DNA from: Marinobacter sp. 1-4A
Lineage (GTDB): Bacteria > Pseudomonadota > Gammaproteobacteria > Pseudomonadales > Oleiphilaceae
Reading direction: 5' to 3'
DNA length: 64,000 bases
Assembly (NCBI RefSeq): GCF_016597725.1
Contig: NZ_VCGY01000004.1
Coordinates: 248,001 to 312,000 of the forward strand
The translations under genes were made by a program, and so were the position numbers. This document shows, piece by piece, positions 47,161 to 55,296 of the stretch. The first letter of the stretch is position 1. Each line of letters starts with the position of its first letter. The notes under the pieces are model-generated. The model saw only the letters and a program-made list of their open reading frames with translations, had not been told where the DNA came from and ran no database searches.

Positions 47161-47583
47161 ATGATCGGTAGGTTAAAACTGACCTTGGGCATTCTTACGA
47201 TCGGAGTGATCAGCGGCTGCAGTGACGGGACGGTAGATGGCCGCTGGTACACCCAAACCCAGGTCGAGCGTGGCGCAACCGTGTTCGACAGCAACTGCGC
47301 AAGCTGTCACGGCTCAAACGCACAGGGGGCCTTTAATTGGAGAAAGCGACTTGAGGATGGCTCCTATCCGCCGCCGCCACTTAACGGAACGGGGCACGCC
47401 TGGCACCATCCATTCGACATGCTGATGGGTACGATCAATCAAGGTGGTGCTCCCATGGGTGGCCAAATGCCCGCCTTCGGAGATGAGCTCTCCAAGGACG
47501 ATCAAAAAGCCGCCATCGCGTTCTTCCAAAATAAATGGGACAAACAGATCTATGATGCCTGGGCTAAACGGAGTGGGCTCTGA
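47161..47583 (+). CDS. Class I cytochrome c lipoprotein
   Basis: A 140-residue protein: lipoprotein signal with lipobox VISGC, one heme motif CASCH near residue 45, and Met in the GGQMPAFGDEL block as likely sixth ligand. It probably sits on the periplasmic face of the membrane. Position directly after the copper ATPase (38-base gap) and before a glutaredoxin fusion suggests a redox role for copper, for example electron transfer with the multicopper oxidase; inferred only. Confidence 0.86.
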   Translation: MIGRLKLTLGILTIGVISGCSDGTVDGRWYTQTQVERGATVFDSNCASCHGSNAQGAFNWRKRLEDGSYPPPPLNGTGHAWHHPFDMLMGTINQGGAPMGGQMPAFGDELSKDDQKAAIAFFQNKWDKQIYDAWAKRSGL

Positions 47584-47645
47584 TCATAATGTGCTGTACT
47601 ACAATGAGGGTTGAAATGCATCCGCTGGAATAGAGGAGAATGGGT

Positions 47646-48389
47646 ATGTCCTCAAACAGTCAAAAACACGCAACCATCTACCGCATGGTGATGAAAAACC
47701 ATTTATGTCCTTTCGGTCTTAAATCGATAGACCTGCTTGAGCGTAAAGGTTTTGAGGTTGAGGATCATCATCTGGAAACCCGTCAACAAACCGATGCGTT
47801 CCAGAAGAAGCACAATGTTGATACTACACCTCAAACTTGGATTAACGGCCAGCTGATTGGTGGGTACGATGAACTACGGGAGTATTTCGGGAAAGAGGTA
47901 AAAGGCAGCGACGAAACCAGCTACACACCGGTCATTGCAATATTCGGGTTGTCCTTTCTTATGGCGCTCTCCATGAGCTGGGCGGCCTACGGTAGCATCC
48001 TGACGGTGCGCGCGGTTGAATGGTTTATCTCCGTTGCCATGTGTTTACTCGCCGTACAAAAACTGCAGGACATTGAAAGCTTCTCAACAATGTTTCTCAA
48101 CTACGACCTGCTGGCCCAAAGGTGGGTGCGATACGGCTATCTGTATCCGTTTGGAGAAGCGTTGGCGGGGGTATTGATGATATCAGGCGCGCTCATCTGG
48201 CTTTCTGCACCGATCGCACTGTTCATCGGCACCATAGGCGCATTCTCGGTATTCAAAGCGGTCTATGTGGATAAGCGCGAGCTGAAATGTGCATGTGTGG
48301 GTGGAAATAGTAACGTGCCTTTGGGGTTCGTATCCTTGACCGAGAATTTGATGATGATCGCCATGGGTTTGTGGATGTGGGTCAGATAA
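47646..48389 (+). CDS. Glutaredoxin-MauE/DoxX fusion membrane protein
   Basis: A 247-residue protein. Residues 1-80 are a glutaredoxin-like domain in which the usual CPYC is HLCPFGLK, keeping the first Cys only; TPQTWINGQLIGGYDEL is the typical GSH-binding loop. Residues 95-247 hold four or five membrane helices of the MauE/DoxX type, with CACVGG near the end. The fusion probably handles thiol or metal redox at the membrane. ATG 47646 is preferred over 47640 because of the distance from GAGGAG. Confidence 0.8.
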   Translation: MSSNSQKHATIYRMVMKNHLCPFGLKSIDLLERKGFEVEDHHLETRQQTDAFQKKHNVDTTPQTWINGQLIGGYDELREYFGKEVKGSDETSYTPVIAIFGLSFLMALSMSWAAYGSILTVRAVEWFISVAMCLLAVQKLQDIESFSTMFLNYDLLAQRWVRYGYLYPFGEALAGVLMISGALIWLSAPIALFIGTIGAFSVFKAVYVDKRELKCACVGGNSNVPLGFVSLTENLMMIAMGLWMWVR

Positions 48390-48416
48390 TGAATGCCCGT
48401 TTTGACGGCCTAGTTT

Positions 48417-48432
48417 TTCAGTATGAATTCAG
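48417..48432 (+). promoter_or_regulatory. Cop box (d), before candidate sRNA 1
   Basis: TTCAG-TATGAA-TTCAG. The hexamer 10 bases downstream is poor, but a TATGCT lies 20 bases after it. It follows the glutaredoxin fusion gene and precedes a short region ending in a terminator. Confidence 0.65.
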
Positions 48433-48454
48433 ATTAACATGGAACGTACGGCGA

Positions 48455-48578
48455 TATGCTTTCAAGGGAGATGCAATGATTTTTTGAATCCTGCCCGTGT
48501 TGATGATCTATTCCGCAAGAAGGGCGCTCTCAAGATAAAACCATAAGCCGCGCCTCTCTGAGCGCGACTTATTTTTTT
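48455..48578 (+). ncRNA. Candidate small RNA 1 (cop box to intrinsic terminator)
   Basis: A roughly 125-base region between cop box (d) and a terminator (stem 48543-48572, ATAAG/CTTAT plus CGCGC/GCGCG with one mismatch, then a T7 run). The only frame across it runs 48439-48546 (35 codons, no family, start within 7 bases of the box), so a coding role is doubtful. Start site is approximate. It could be a small regulatory RNA or a microprotein mRNA. Confidence 0.4.
48543..48578 (+). terminator. Rho-independent terminator of candidate sRNA 1
   Basis: Stem ATAAG-C-CGCGC / GCGCG-A-CTTAT with one internal mismatch, 8-base loop and the run ATTTTTTTG after it. Plus-strand polarity. It could equally end the glutaredoxin transcript. 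Confidence 0.75.
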
Positions 48579-48630
48579 GTACGATATTAATTGCATTTAA
48601 TAGCGCAGGTTTTAAATGTCTTTAAATCTA

Positions 48631-48840
48631 TTACTTGTGGTGATTCTCTAATTCGGACGTGTTCATTTTCATGTGCATCTGCTTATGCTGATGACTTAAC
48701 ATTCTCGCATCGATTACGTTATCCGCAGTTTTGTTTGGGTAGCTTCGCTCTTCGTTTACCCGATCAGCTAAACCAGAATTGGCATTTGCCATAGTGGAGA
48801 ACAAAGCTGTGATAGCAGCAGCGATAATGATATTTTTCAT
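48631..48840 (-). CDS. Small exported His/Met-rich protein
   Basis: A 69-residue protein: Sec signal peptide (MKNIIIAAAITALFSTMANA), then about 50 residues ending in a His/Met-rich tail, SHQHKQMHMKMN and NHHK. GAGGAG lies nine bases before the ATG. Such tails bind Cu(I) or Ag(I) in proteins like SilE/CusF, but no named fold is visible. It faces away from cop box (e); the box reads outward on the other strand, though binding there could serve both. Local A/T content is higher than in the neighbouring cop genes. Confidence 0.66.
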   Translation of the reverse strand: MKNIIIAAAITALFSTMANANSGLADRVNEERSYPNKTADNVIDARMLSHQHKQMHMKMNTSELENHHK

Positions 48841-48881
48841 GTTGGACTCCTCGCTCTGAATTACCGATAATTGCACTGTAA

Positions 48882-48897
48882 TTCAGCTTGGTTTCAG
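48882..48897 (+). promoter_or_regulatory. Cop box (e), before candidate sRNA 2
   Basis: TTCAG-CTTGGT-TTCAG with TGTACT exactly 10 bases downstream (48908-48913) as -10. It points in the plus direction, away from the small His/Met-rich gene whose start is 42 bases to the left. Confidence 0.7.
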
Positions 48898-48919
48898 GTT
48901 TGTGTGTTGTACTTCTCGA

Positions 48920-49015
48920 TATTCAAGGTGCCGCTAGCGCGAGATAGTAGTGCCAACGGCTCTTGAACTTTTGCGAGTTGATTTAGCCGCAAGGGTTACC
49001 TTGCGGTATTTTTTT
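48920..49015 (+). ncRNA. Candidate small RNA 2 (cop box to intrinsic terminator)
   Basis: About 95 bases from the predicted start after the -10 at 48908-48913 to a terminator with a perfect 8-base-pair stem (48987-48994 with 48999-49006), GTTA loop and TATTTTTTT. No ATG reading frame is present in it. Its 3' end overlaps the 3' end of the convergent gene at 48996-49322. The start is approximate. Confidence 0.5.
48987..49015 (+). terminator. Rho-independent terminator of candidate sRNA 2
   Basis: CCGCAAGG-GTTA-CCTTGCGG followed by TATTTTTTT, a textbook intrinsic terminator on the plus strand. On the minus strand no U-run follows, so it is not for the small gene, whose stop codon falls in the loop. 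Confidence 0.85.
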
Positions 49016-49322
49016 GCTGTTGTTCCAACGCTCGATGGTAGGCTCTACCTTTTTCTCCCATCATATCAAGCCGAGCCTCCATACCGCCTTCGGACATTCC
49101 ATCAAGTGTCATTCTTTTGTGAAGTCGTTGCATGTCCTCATTTTTAAGGACTCCTGATTGCGTCACTTCTTTTTCCATACTGTTATGCATTGATTTCATC
49201 TTACTATGCATTGAATTCATATCTCCTTTCATTGTTACGCCACCATTGCTTTCATGTATGTTGCCAGCGAAAATACCGGAAGATAAAGTAATTGCAGCTA
49301 AGAATATAATTTGCTTTTTCAT
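48996..49322 (-). CDS. Small exported Met/His-rich protein
   Basis: A 108-residue protein: signal peptide (cleavage near GIFAG), then a Met-rich stretch (MKGDMNSMHSKMKSMHNSMEKE) and a helical C-terminus with MSEGGMEARLDMMGEK. Met-rich helices of this type bind Cu(I)/Ag(I) in periplasmic chaperones. No exact family recognised. Cop box (f) lies 50 bases upstream in the correct orientation, with a TTAAAT -10 at the right spacing. Possibly a periplasmic metal buffer for the adjacent Cus pump. Confidence 0.7.
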   Translation of the reverse strand: MKKQIIFLAAITLSSGIFAGNIHESNGGVTMKGDMNSMHSKMKSMHNSMEKEVTQSGVLKNEDMQRLHKRMTLDGMSEGGMEARLDMMGEKGRAYHRALEQQQKNTAR

Positions 49323-49371
49323 AATTCACCTACTGGTTGGTTTATTGATGGAGTCATTTAAACACCCCTTC

Positions 49372-49387
49372 CTGAACTGAAACTGAA
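49372..49387 (-). promoter_or_regulatory. Cop box (f), before the Met/His-rich gene
   Basis: CTGAA-N6-CTGAA on the plus strand (TTCAG-N6-TTCAG toward the gene), with a third CTGAA inside the spacer. The hexamer TTAAAT (minus strand) follows exactly 10 bases later. Confidence 0.75.
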
Positions 49388-49481
49388 ATAAATAATAAAA
49401 TAAACGCAATTATTTTTTTGATATTCATCAGTAATTAAGAATAATTGACTCAGATCAAAATCACATAATTGGTTGTGAAAT

Positions 49482-49497
49482 TTCAGTCTGAGTTCAG
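49482..49497 (+). promoter_or_regulatory. Cop box (g), cusCBA promoter
   Basis: TTCAG-TCTGAG-TTCAG, then 10 bases, then TATGAT at 49508-49513. This is the best matching promoter of the set and lies 52 bases before the cusC start. Confidence 0.8.
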
Positions 49498-49548
49498 ATA
49501 ACACTTCTATGATTCTTCGCTGCGTACCAATTTAGTGGAGAATGCAAC

Positions 49549-50868
49549 TTGAATAATCTGCTTCATGTTTATAAGACAGCTATAATAGGTGCCCTTTTTT
49601 TTACGAGTCTCGGTCTTTCTGCGGAACCGAGACTTGCCCTTGAAGAGGCTATTGATATTGCGGTTCGTGGGGACCCCTGGTCGGCCCAAAGCATCCAACT
49701 GCAGAAGGCGCTTCTTGATGAATCTGTTGCGGCAGCAGCGTTACCGGATCCGCGAATTACCCTGAGTGCCGCAAACCTTCCCACCGATACCTTCGATACC
49801 CGCCAAGAGGGCATGACACAAGCCACTATTGGTCTCAGTCAGCGATTTCCCCGTGGTGATAGTCGGTATCTCGCCCGCGACAAGAAGAAAGAGCTTGCAG
49901 AATCCCAGTCGTTCCAACGGGAGAATCGACAGGAATTAGTGATCAGGTCGGTAACTTACCTGTGGCTTGAGTTATGGAAAACGCAAGAAAGTGTTCGATT
50001 GATTGAAAGCAATCGAGGCCTGTTTGAGCAGTTGGCAGATGTTGCGGAGGCTGGGTACACCTCAACGATGAACGGTTCACGGCAGCAGGATATTATCCGA
50101 GCGTCTCTGGAGTTAACCCGTCTTGATGACCGCTTAACGGCGCTTCACTCGCGGATGGAAACAGCCCGGGAAGAGTTGGGAGAGTGGGTAGGTAGTGACA
50201 CCTTCCGTTTGCGGGTAAGCGAGCGTATTCCACCGAATCTGTTAGCCAGGCTTCCGAGCACAGCGTTTGATTTCAGTGATAACACCCTGATCAGCCATTC
50301 TTCAATTCGCGCCACAGACCAGTTGATTGATGCCGGGGCTATTGATATTGAGCTGGCTCGTCAGGCTTACAAGCCGGAGTGGACAGTATCCGCAAAGTAT
50401 GGGTTTCGGGATCGGGCACCGAACGGCCAGGACCGGGCGGATCTGTTTTCAGTCGGGATCGGTTTTGATCTGCCTATCTTCACGGGCAATCGCCAGGATC
50501 GTACCGTGAGCGCGGCAGTCGCCCGTGTGGAAGCGGCGAAGTCTGACCGAATGCTGCAGGTTCGGCGAATTAAAGCCGAAGCCCGAGCAGCGGCCGCCCG
50601 AATTAAACGGCTCGATGACCGCATCAGGCTTTATGAGCAGGCGCTGCTTCCGCAAACAGCGGAGCAGGCCAATGCTGCGCTCTCAGCTTACAACAACGAT
50701 GATGGCGATTTTGCCGAAGCTGTGCGTGCGCGTATCGCTGAGCTTAATGCGCAGGTTGAGCTTATTCAGATGACGGCTGAACGAGCCAAAAACCTGACGA
50801 GCTTCCGCTATCTCACTGCCGGTGCGTCTGGTAGACCCTCATTCTCACTGAAAAACTCCCAGGAATAA
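49549..50868 (+). CDS. cusC: TolC-family outer-membrane factor (CusC-like)
   Basis: A 439-residue outer-membrane channel of the copper/silver efflux system. After a signal peptide, two OEP repeats (residues about 25-230 and 240-430) carry the typical helical pattern such as RLALEEAIDIAVRGDPW. The start is TTG 49549: GGAG lies 8 bases upstream, and no ATG in frame is near. It is 5 bases from cusB and in one operon with cusB and cusA. Confidence 0.88.
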   Translation: MNNLLHVYKTAIIGALFFTSLGLSAEPRLALEEAIDIAVRGDPWSAQSIQLQKALLDESVAAAALPDPRITLSAANLPTDTFDTRQEGMTQATIGLSQRFPRGDSRYLARDKKKELAESQSFQRENRQELVIRSVTYLWLELWKTQESVRLIESNRGLFEQLADVAEAGYTSTMNGSRQQDIIRASLELTRLDDRLTALHSRMETAREELGEWVGSDTFRLRVSERIPPNLLARLPSTAFDFSDNTLISHSSIRATDQLIDAGAIDIELARQAYKPEWTVSAKYGFRDRAPNGQDRADLFSVGIGFDLPIFTGNRQDRTVSAAVARVEAAKSDRMLQVRRIKAEARAAAARIKRLDDRIRLYEQALLPQTAEQANAALSAYNNDDGDFAEAVRARIAELNAQVELIQMTAERAKNLTSFRYLTAGASGRPSFSLKNSQE

Positions 50869-50873
50869 CAATC

Positions 50874-52157
50874 ATGGCAAATGTTATACGCCCATTGGGC
50901 TTTTTGTTGTTAGGTGGCGTGGCCGGGGCGGCAGCGACCTATTGGCTTACCCCTGAATCTCCAGAGGTTGTTGTGGCTGAGGCGACCAGCAATGCCAGTA
51001 AAGAGCCCTTGCATTGGGTGGCACCCATGGATCCCAATTACAAGAGCGACAAACCGGGTAAATCGCCCATGGGGATGGACCTCATACCGATCTATGCAGA
51101 TAGCGGATCGGGTAAAGATGCCCCTGGTACTGTTCGTATTTCTCCGAATGTCGTTAACAATCTGGGCGTGTTGACGGAGCCGGTCATTCAGGGACGGCTA
51201 CCGAACAAAATAACAACAGTGGGGTACGTTCAATATAGTGAAGACGACATAGCCCATGTCCATCCACGGGTTGAGGGGTGGATCGAGAAACTCTATGTGA
51301 AGGCAGAGGGCGAACCGGTGGCGAAGGGCAAGCCGCTCTACACACTGTATTCGCCCACGCTGGTCAATGCCCAGGATGAACTGATTCTGGCGTTAAACCG
51401 GAGCAATGAGCGTTTGGTCAATGCTGCCAAGGAGCGCTTGGCTGCGCTCAATGTGCCAGTAAGTTTGATCCGCCAGATCACGAAAACCCGCGAATTGCAG
51501 CGTACCTTAACGGTGTATGCGCCCACCTCTGGTGTTATCGACAACCTTAATGTTCGCGAAGGTATGTTTATCAGGCCAGGGGATCGAGTCCTATCCATTG
51601 CTGCGCTGGGTGAGGTGTGGGTCATTGGTGAAGTATTTGAACGTCAGTTGTCCGCAGTGGCATCCGACAATCGCGTGGTGATGACCCTCGACTATTTACC
51701 CGGTCGTCAATGGACCGGAAAAGTGGATTATGTGTATCCCGAGGTTAACCCCAAGACCCGTACCGCCCGGGTAAGAATGCGTTTTGACAACGCCGATGGC
51801 ACCTTGTTGCCCGGCATGTTTGCAGAGCTAAACATTCAGGGCGCCCGCACCAGCCGACAGCTTCTGGTACCTCGTGAATCGGTTATTCGAACCGGCCAGA
51901 CCGACCGACTGGTGCTGGCTCTGGATGGCGGGGCGTTCAAATCCGTCACGGTGAAGGTCGGACGTGTTGGTGAGAAGTACGCTGAAATCCTTGAGGGTGT
52001 CATGCCAGGTGATGAGGTAGTGACATCCGCCCAATTCCTGATTGATTCCGAATCCAGCAAGACCTCGGATTTTCTGCGTATGTCGGCCATGCCCGCTGAT
52101 TCGATGGATCACGCAGAAATGGATCATGGAAACATGAACCATGAGGGGGCCAACTGA
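50874..52157 (+). CDS. cusB: RND efflux periplasmic adaptor (CusB-like)
   Basis: A 427-residue membrane-fusion protein: N-terminal helix anchor, a heavy-metal-binding domain (residues about 45-75, APMDPNYKSDKPGKSPMGMDLIPIY), the lipoyl/barrel-sandwich domain with VEGWIEKLYVKAEGEPVAKG and a beta-barrel after residue 240. The Met/His-rich C-terminus (MDHAEMDHGNMNH) can bind copper. Its last base overlaps the first base of cusA (TGATG). It carries copper from periplasmic donors to CusA. Confidence 0.92.
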   Translation: MANVIRPLGFLLLGGVAGAAATYWLTPESPEVVVAEATSNASKEPLHWVAPMDPNYKSDKPGKSPMGMDLIPIYADSGSGKDAPGTVRISPNVVNNLGVLTEPVIQGRLPNKITTVGYVQYSEDDIAHVHPRVEGWIEKLYVKAEGEPVAKGKPLYTLYSPTLVNAQDELILALNRSNERLVNAAKERLAALNVPVSLIRQITKTRELQRTLTVYAPTSGVIDNLNVREGMFIRPGDRVLSIAALGEVWVIGEVFERQLSAVASDNRVVMTLDYLPGRQWTGKVDYVYPEVNPKTRTARVRMRFDNADGTLLPGMFAELNIQGARTSRQLLVPRESVIRTGQTDRLVLALDGGAFKSVTVKVGRVGEKYAEILEGVMPGDEVVTSAQFLIDSESSKTSDFLRMSAMPADSMDHAEMDHGNMNHEGAN

Positions 52158-55100
52158 TGATTCAGTCGATTATCTATTGGTCCATTCGAAACCGCTTTCT
52201 GGTTCTGCTGGCGAGTTTGTTAATAACAGGGCTGGGTCTGTACTCACTCAGTAAAACCCCGGTCGATGCTCTTCCAGATCTGTCTGATGTGCAAGTTATC
52301 ATTAAAACCAGCTTTCCCGGACAAGCTCCACAAGTGGTAGAAGACCAGGTTACCTATCCCTTAACGACCGCCATGCTGTCGGTTCCCGGTGCGGAAACCG
52401 TGCGTGGCTATTCGTTTTTCGGGGACTCCTACGTTTACGTGATTTTCGATGAAGATACCGATATGTATTGGGCTCGCTCCAGAGTTCTGGAGTATCTCTC
52501 GCAAGTGGCACCCAACCTGCCTGATTCGGCACGTCCTCAGTTGGGGCCGGACGCTACCGGTGTTGGCTGGGTGTATCTCTACGCGCTGGTTGATCGCACA
52601 GGGCAGAACGACCTGAGCCAGTTGCGTAGTCTTCAGGATTGGTTTCTCAAGTACGAACTGCAAACCGTGCCAGGTGTTTCAGAGGTTGCTGCGCTCGGCG
52701 GCATGGTGAAGCAATATCAGGTCAAGGTCAGCCCCGAGAAGCTCCGTGCGCTGGGGATTCCACTTTCTCTTATCCAGACAGCGATCAAGCAGGGCAATCA
52801 GGAGGTCGGGGCATCGGTTATTGAAATGGCGGAGGCGGAATACATGGTTCGCACCTCAGGTTATATTCAATCCCGCGAGGACCTGATGGCAATTCCGCTA
52901 GGCCTGGATGTGAACGGCACACCGGTTCTGCTCCAGGATGTGGCCAGTGTCGAAGTGGGGCCACAGATGAGGCGCGGTATTGCCGAGCTGAACGGGGAAG
53001 GGGAGGCCGTTGGTGGCATAGTGGTGATGCGCTTCGGCGAAAATGCTCAGGAAACCATCAATGGCGTTAAGGCTAAGCTGGGCGAACTGCAATCGAGCCT
53101 GCCTGATGGCGTTGAAGTGGTCACGGTTTACGATCGCTCGGGCCTGATTGAACGAGCCGTCAACAACCTCTGGTTCAAGCTGCTGGAAGAGTTTTTTGTG
53201 GTGGCTCTGGTCTGTATCGTGTTTTTGTTCCACGTGCGGTCTTCGCTGGTGGCGATCCTCAGCTTGCCTGTGGGTATTTTGACGGCGGTTATCATCATGT
53301 ACTGGCAAGGCATCAACGCCAACATTATGTCCCTCGGCGGTATCGCCATTGCTATCGGCGCCATGATTGATGGGGCCATAGTCATGATAGAGAACATGCA
53401 TAAGCATATGGAGCGAACGCCGCTCACGCCGGAGAATCGATGGGAGATTGTCGCCAAGTCTGCCTCTGAAGTCGGCCCGGCGCTGTTTTTCTCGCTGCTG
53501 ATCATTACCGTCAGTTTTGTGCCTGTGTTTGCGCTTGAGGCGCAGGAAGGGCGAATGTTTGCGCCCCTGGCGTTCACCAAAACCTACGCTATGGCAGCCA
53601 GTGCCGCGCTTGCGGTGACGCTGGTTCCGGTTCTGATGGGGTATTTTATCCGGGGTAAGGTGTTACCCGAGCATAAGAACCCCGTAAACCGCCTGCTGGT
53701 CGGGGGCTATATGCCGGTGTTGAAACTGGTGCTCAGGTTTCCCATGTTGACCGTGCTCGGTGCAGTGCTGGTGTTGGCTGTAGGCCTATGGCCAGCAACA
53801 AAAATCGGTAGTGAGTTCATCCCCCCGCTGGACGAAGGGGATTTGATGTACATGCCCACAACGTATCCGGGAATTTCGATCGGCAAAGCCCGTCAGTTGC
53901 TTCAGCAAACGGACAAACTGATTGCGACGGTGCCGGAAGTGAAAACCGTGTTTGGCAAAGTAGGGCGCGCCGATACAGCAACAGACCCTGCACCTTTGAC
54001 CATGATTGAGACTTTTATCCAACTCAAGCCCCGGGATCAGTGGCGCGAGGGCATGACCACAGACAAACTCAAACAGGAACTCAACACACTGATTCGCTTT
54101 CCTGGTGTGACCAACGCCTGGGTTATGCCGATCATCACCCGCATCGACATGTTGGCGACGGGTATCAAAACCCCCGTAGGCATCAAAATCGCCGGGCCAG
54201 ATTTGGCTACTATTCAAAATGTCGGAAAACGTCTGGAAGAAATTCTGGCTGACGTGCCCGGCACCGCTTCGGTTTACTCAGAGCGAGTAGCAGGTGGGCG
54301 ATACATCAAGGTGGATATCAATCGTGAACGCGCTGCGCGCTATGGCTTGAACATCGCAGATGTACAACAAGTGGTTGCCTCTGCGATTGGCGGGATCAAT
54401 GTCTCCAGAACCATCGAGGGCCTTGAGCGTTACCCCATTAACCTTCGCTATCCGGAGGACTACCGGGACTCACCCGAAAAACTGGAACAGCTCCCCATCG
54501 TCACGGCCTCGGGCCAGAGGATCGCGCTGGCTGATGTCGCGGATATCCGGATAGAAGATGGGCCACCGGCGATCAAAAGCGAAAATGCCCGTCTGAACGG
54601 CTGGTCTTTTGTGGATATCGAAGGTGTGGATGTGGGCACCTACGTGGAGCAGGCAATGACGACCGTGCAAGCAGAGCTGGATCTGCCAGCGGGTTACTCC
54701 ATCGCCTGGTCGGGCCAGTATGAGTACATGCTTCGCGCGAAAGAAAAGCTGTCTTACGTGGTGCCGTTAACTCTGGCCATTATCATCATCCTGCTGTTCC
54801 TGAATTTCAGAAACTTTACAGAAGTGGGCATCATAATGGGCACGCTTCCGTTCGCAATGGTTGGAGCTGTGTGGCTGATGTATTTACTAGGCTACAACTT
54901 CTCGGTAGCGGTGGGGGTTGGTTTTATTGCGCTGGCCGGTGTCGCCGTAGAGATAGGTGTCATCATGCTGGTGTACCTCAACCAGTCCTACCGGGCAATG
55001 CTTGAAACCTGCGAGAAGAAAGGCCTGACGCCGAGGCGGGAAACACTGCGCCATGCGGTACTTCACGGCGCCGGTATGCGGGTGCGACCGGTGATGATGA

Positions 55101-55276
55101 CTGCCGCCGCGATCATCGGTGGGCTGGTTCCCATTATGATTGGCACCGGAACAGGCTCTGAGGTTATGGGCCGTATTGCAGCGCCGATGGTAGGTGGTAT
55201 GGTGACGGCGGTGATTTTGGCTTTATTGGTAATCCCGGTGTTGTTTTATCTGTGGAGGCGCAGGGCGCTATCCTAA
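52157..55276 (+). CDS. cusA: Heavy-metal RND efflux pump (CusA-like)
   Basis: A 1039-residue inner-membrane pump of the HAE1/HME type. Twelve membrane segments frame two large periplasmic loops. The TM4 proton-relay block reads GGIAIAIGAMIDGAIVMIEN, with the Asp of the heavy-metal subfamily, and the N-terminal SKTPVDALPDLSDVQV is typical of CusA. It forms the tripartite Cu(I)/Ag(I) exporter with CusB and CusC. Length equals the family norm. The SelO gene follows after 20 bases, so it may ride on the same transcript. Confidence 0.94.
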   Translation: MIQSIIYWSIRNRFLVLLASLLITGLGLYSLSKTPVDALPDLSDVQVIIKTSFPGQAPQVVEDQVTYPLTTAMLSVPGAETVRGYSFFGDSYVYVIFDEDTDMYWARSRVLEYLSQVAPNLPDSARPQLGPDATGVGWVYLYALVDRTGQNDLSQLRSLQDWFLKYELQTVPGVSEVAALGGMVKQYQVKVSPEKLRALGIPLSLIQTAIKQGNQEVGASVIEMAEAEYMVRTSGYIQSREDLMAIPLGLDVNGTPVLLQDVASVEVGPQMRRGIAELNGEGEAVGGIVVMRFGENAQETINGVKAKLGELQSSLPDGVEVVTVYDRSGLIERAVNNLWFKLLEEFFVVALVCIVFLFHVRSSLVAILSLPVGILTAVIIMYWQGINANIMSLGGIAIAIGAMIDGAIVMIENMHKHMERTPLTPENRWEIVAKSASEVGPALFFSLLIITVSFVPVFALEAQEGRMFAPLAFTKTYAMAASAALAVTLVPVLMGYFIRGKVLPEHKNPVNRLLVGGYMPVLKLVLRFPMLTVLGAVLVLAVGLWPATKIGSEFIPPLDEGDLMYMPTTYPGISIGKARQLLQQTDKLIATVPEVKTVFGKVGRADTATDPAPLTMIETFIQLKPRDQWREGMTTDKLKQELNTLIRFPGVTNAWVMPIITRIDMLATGIKTPVGIKIAGPDLATIQNVGKRLEEILADVPGTASVYSERVAGGRYIKVDINRERAARYGLNIADVQQVVASAIGGINVSRTIEGLERYPINLRYPEDYRDSPEKLEQLPIVTASGQRIALADVADIRIEDGPPAIKSENARLNGWSFVDIEGVDVGTYVEQAMTTVQAELDLPAGYSIAWSGQYEYMLRAKEKLSYVVPLTLAIIIILLFLNFRNFTEVGIIMGTLPFAMVGAVWLMYLLGYNFSVAVGVGFIALAGVAVEIGVIMLVYLNQSYRAMLETCEKKGLTPRRETLRHAVLHGAGMRVRPVMMTAAAIIGGLVPIMIGTGTGSEVMGRIAAPMVGGMVTAVILALLVIPVLFYLWRRRALS

Positions 55277-55296
55277 CCGACTCTTGAGGAACCCCT

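Noticed and set aside
48439..48546. A 35-codon gene as a real coding sequence
   Set aside because: No ribosome site between the box and the ATG, no recognisable family; kept only as an alternative to a small RNA.
49542..49556. ATG at 49542 as the start before cusC
   Set aside because: It lies one base after the GGAG and its frame stops after four codons; TTG 49549 at 8-base spacing fits the CusC frame.
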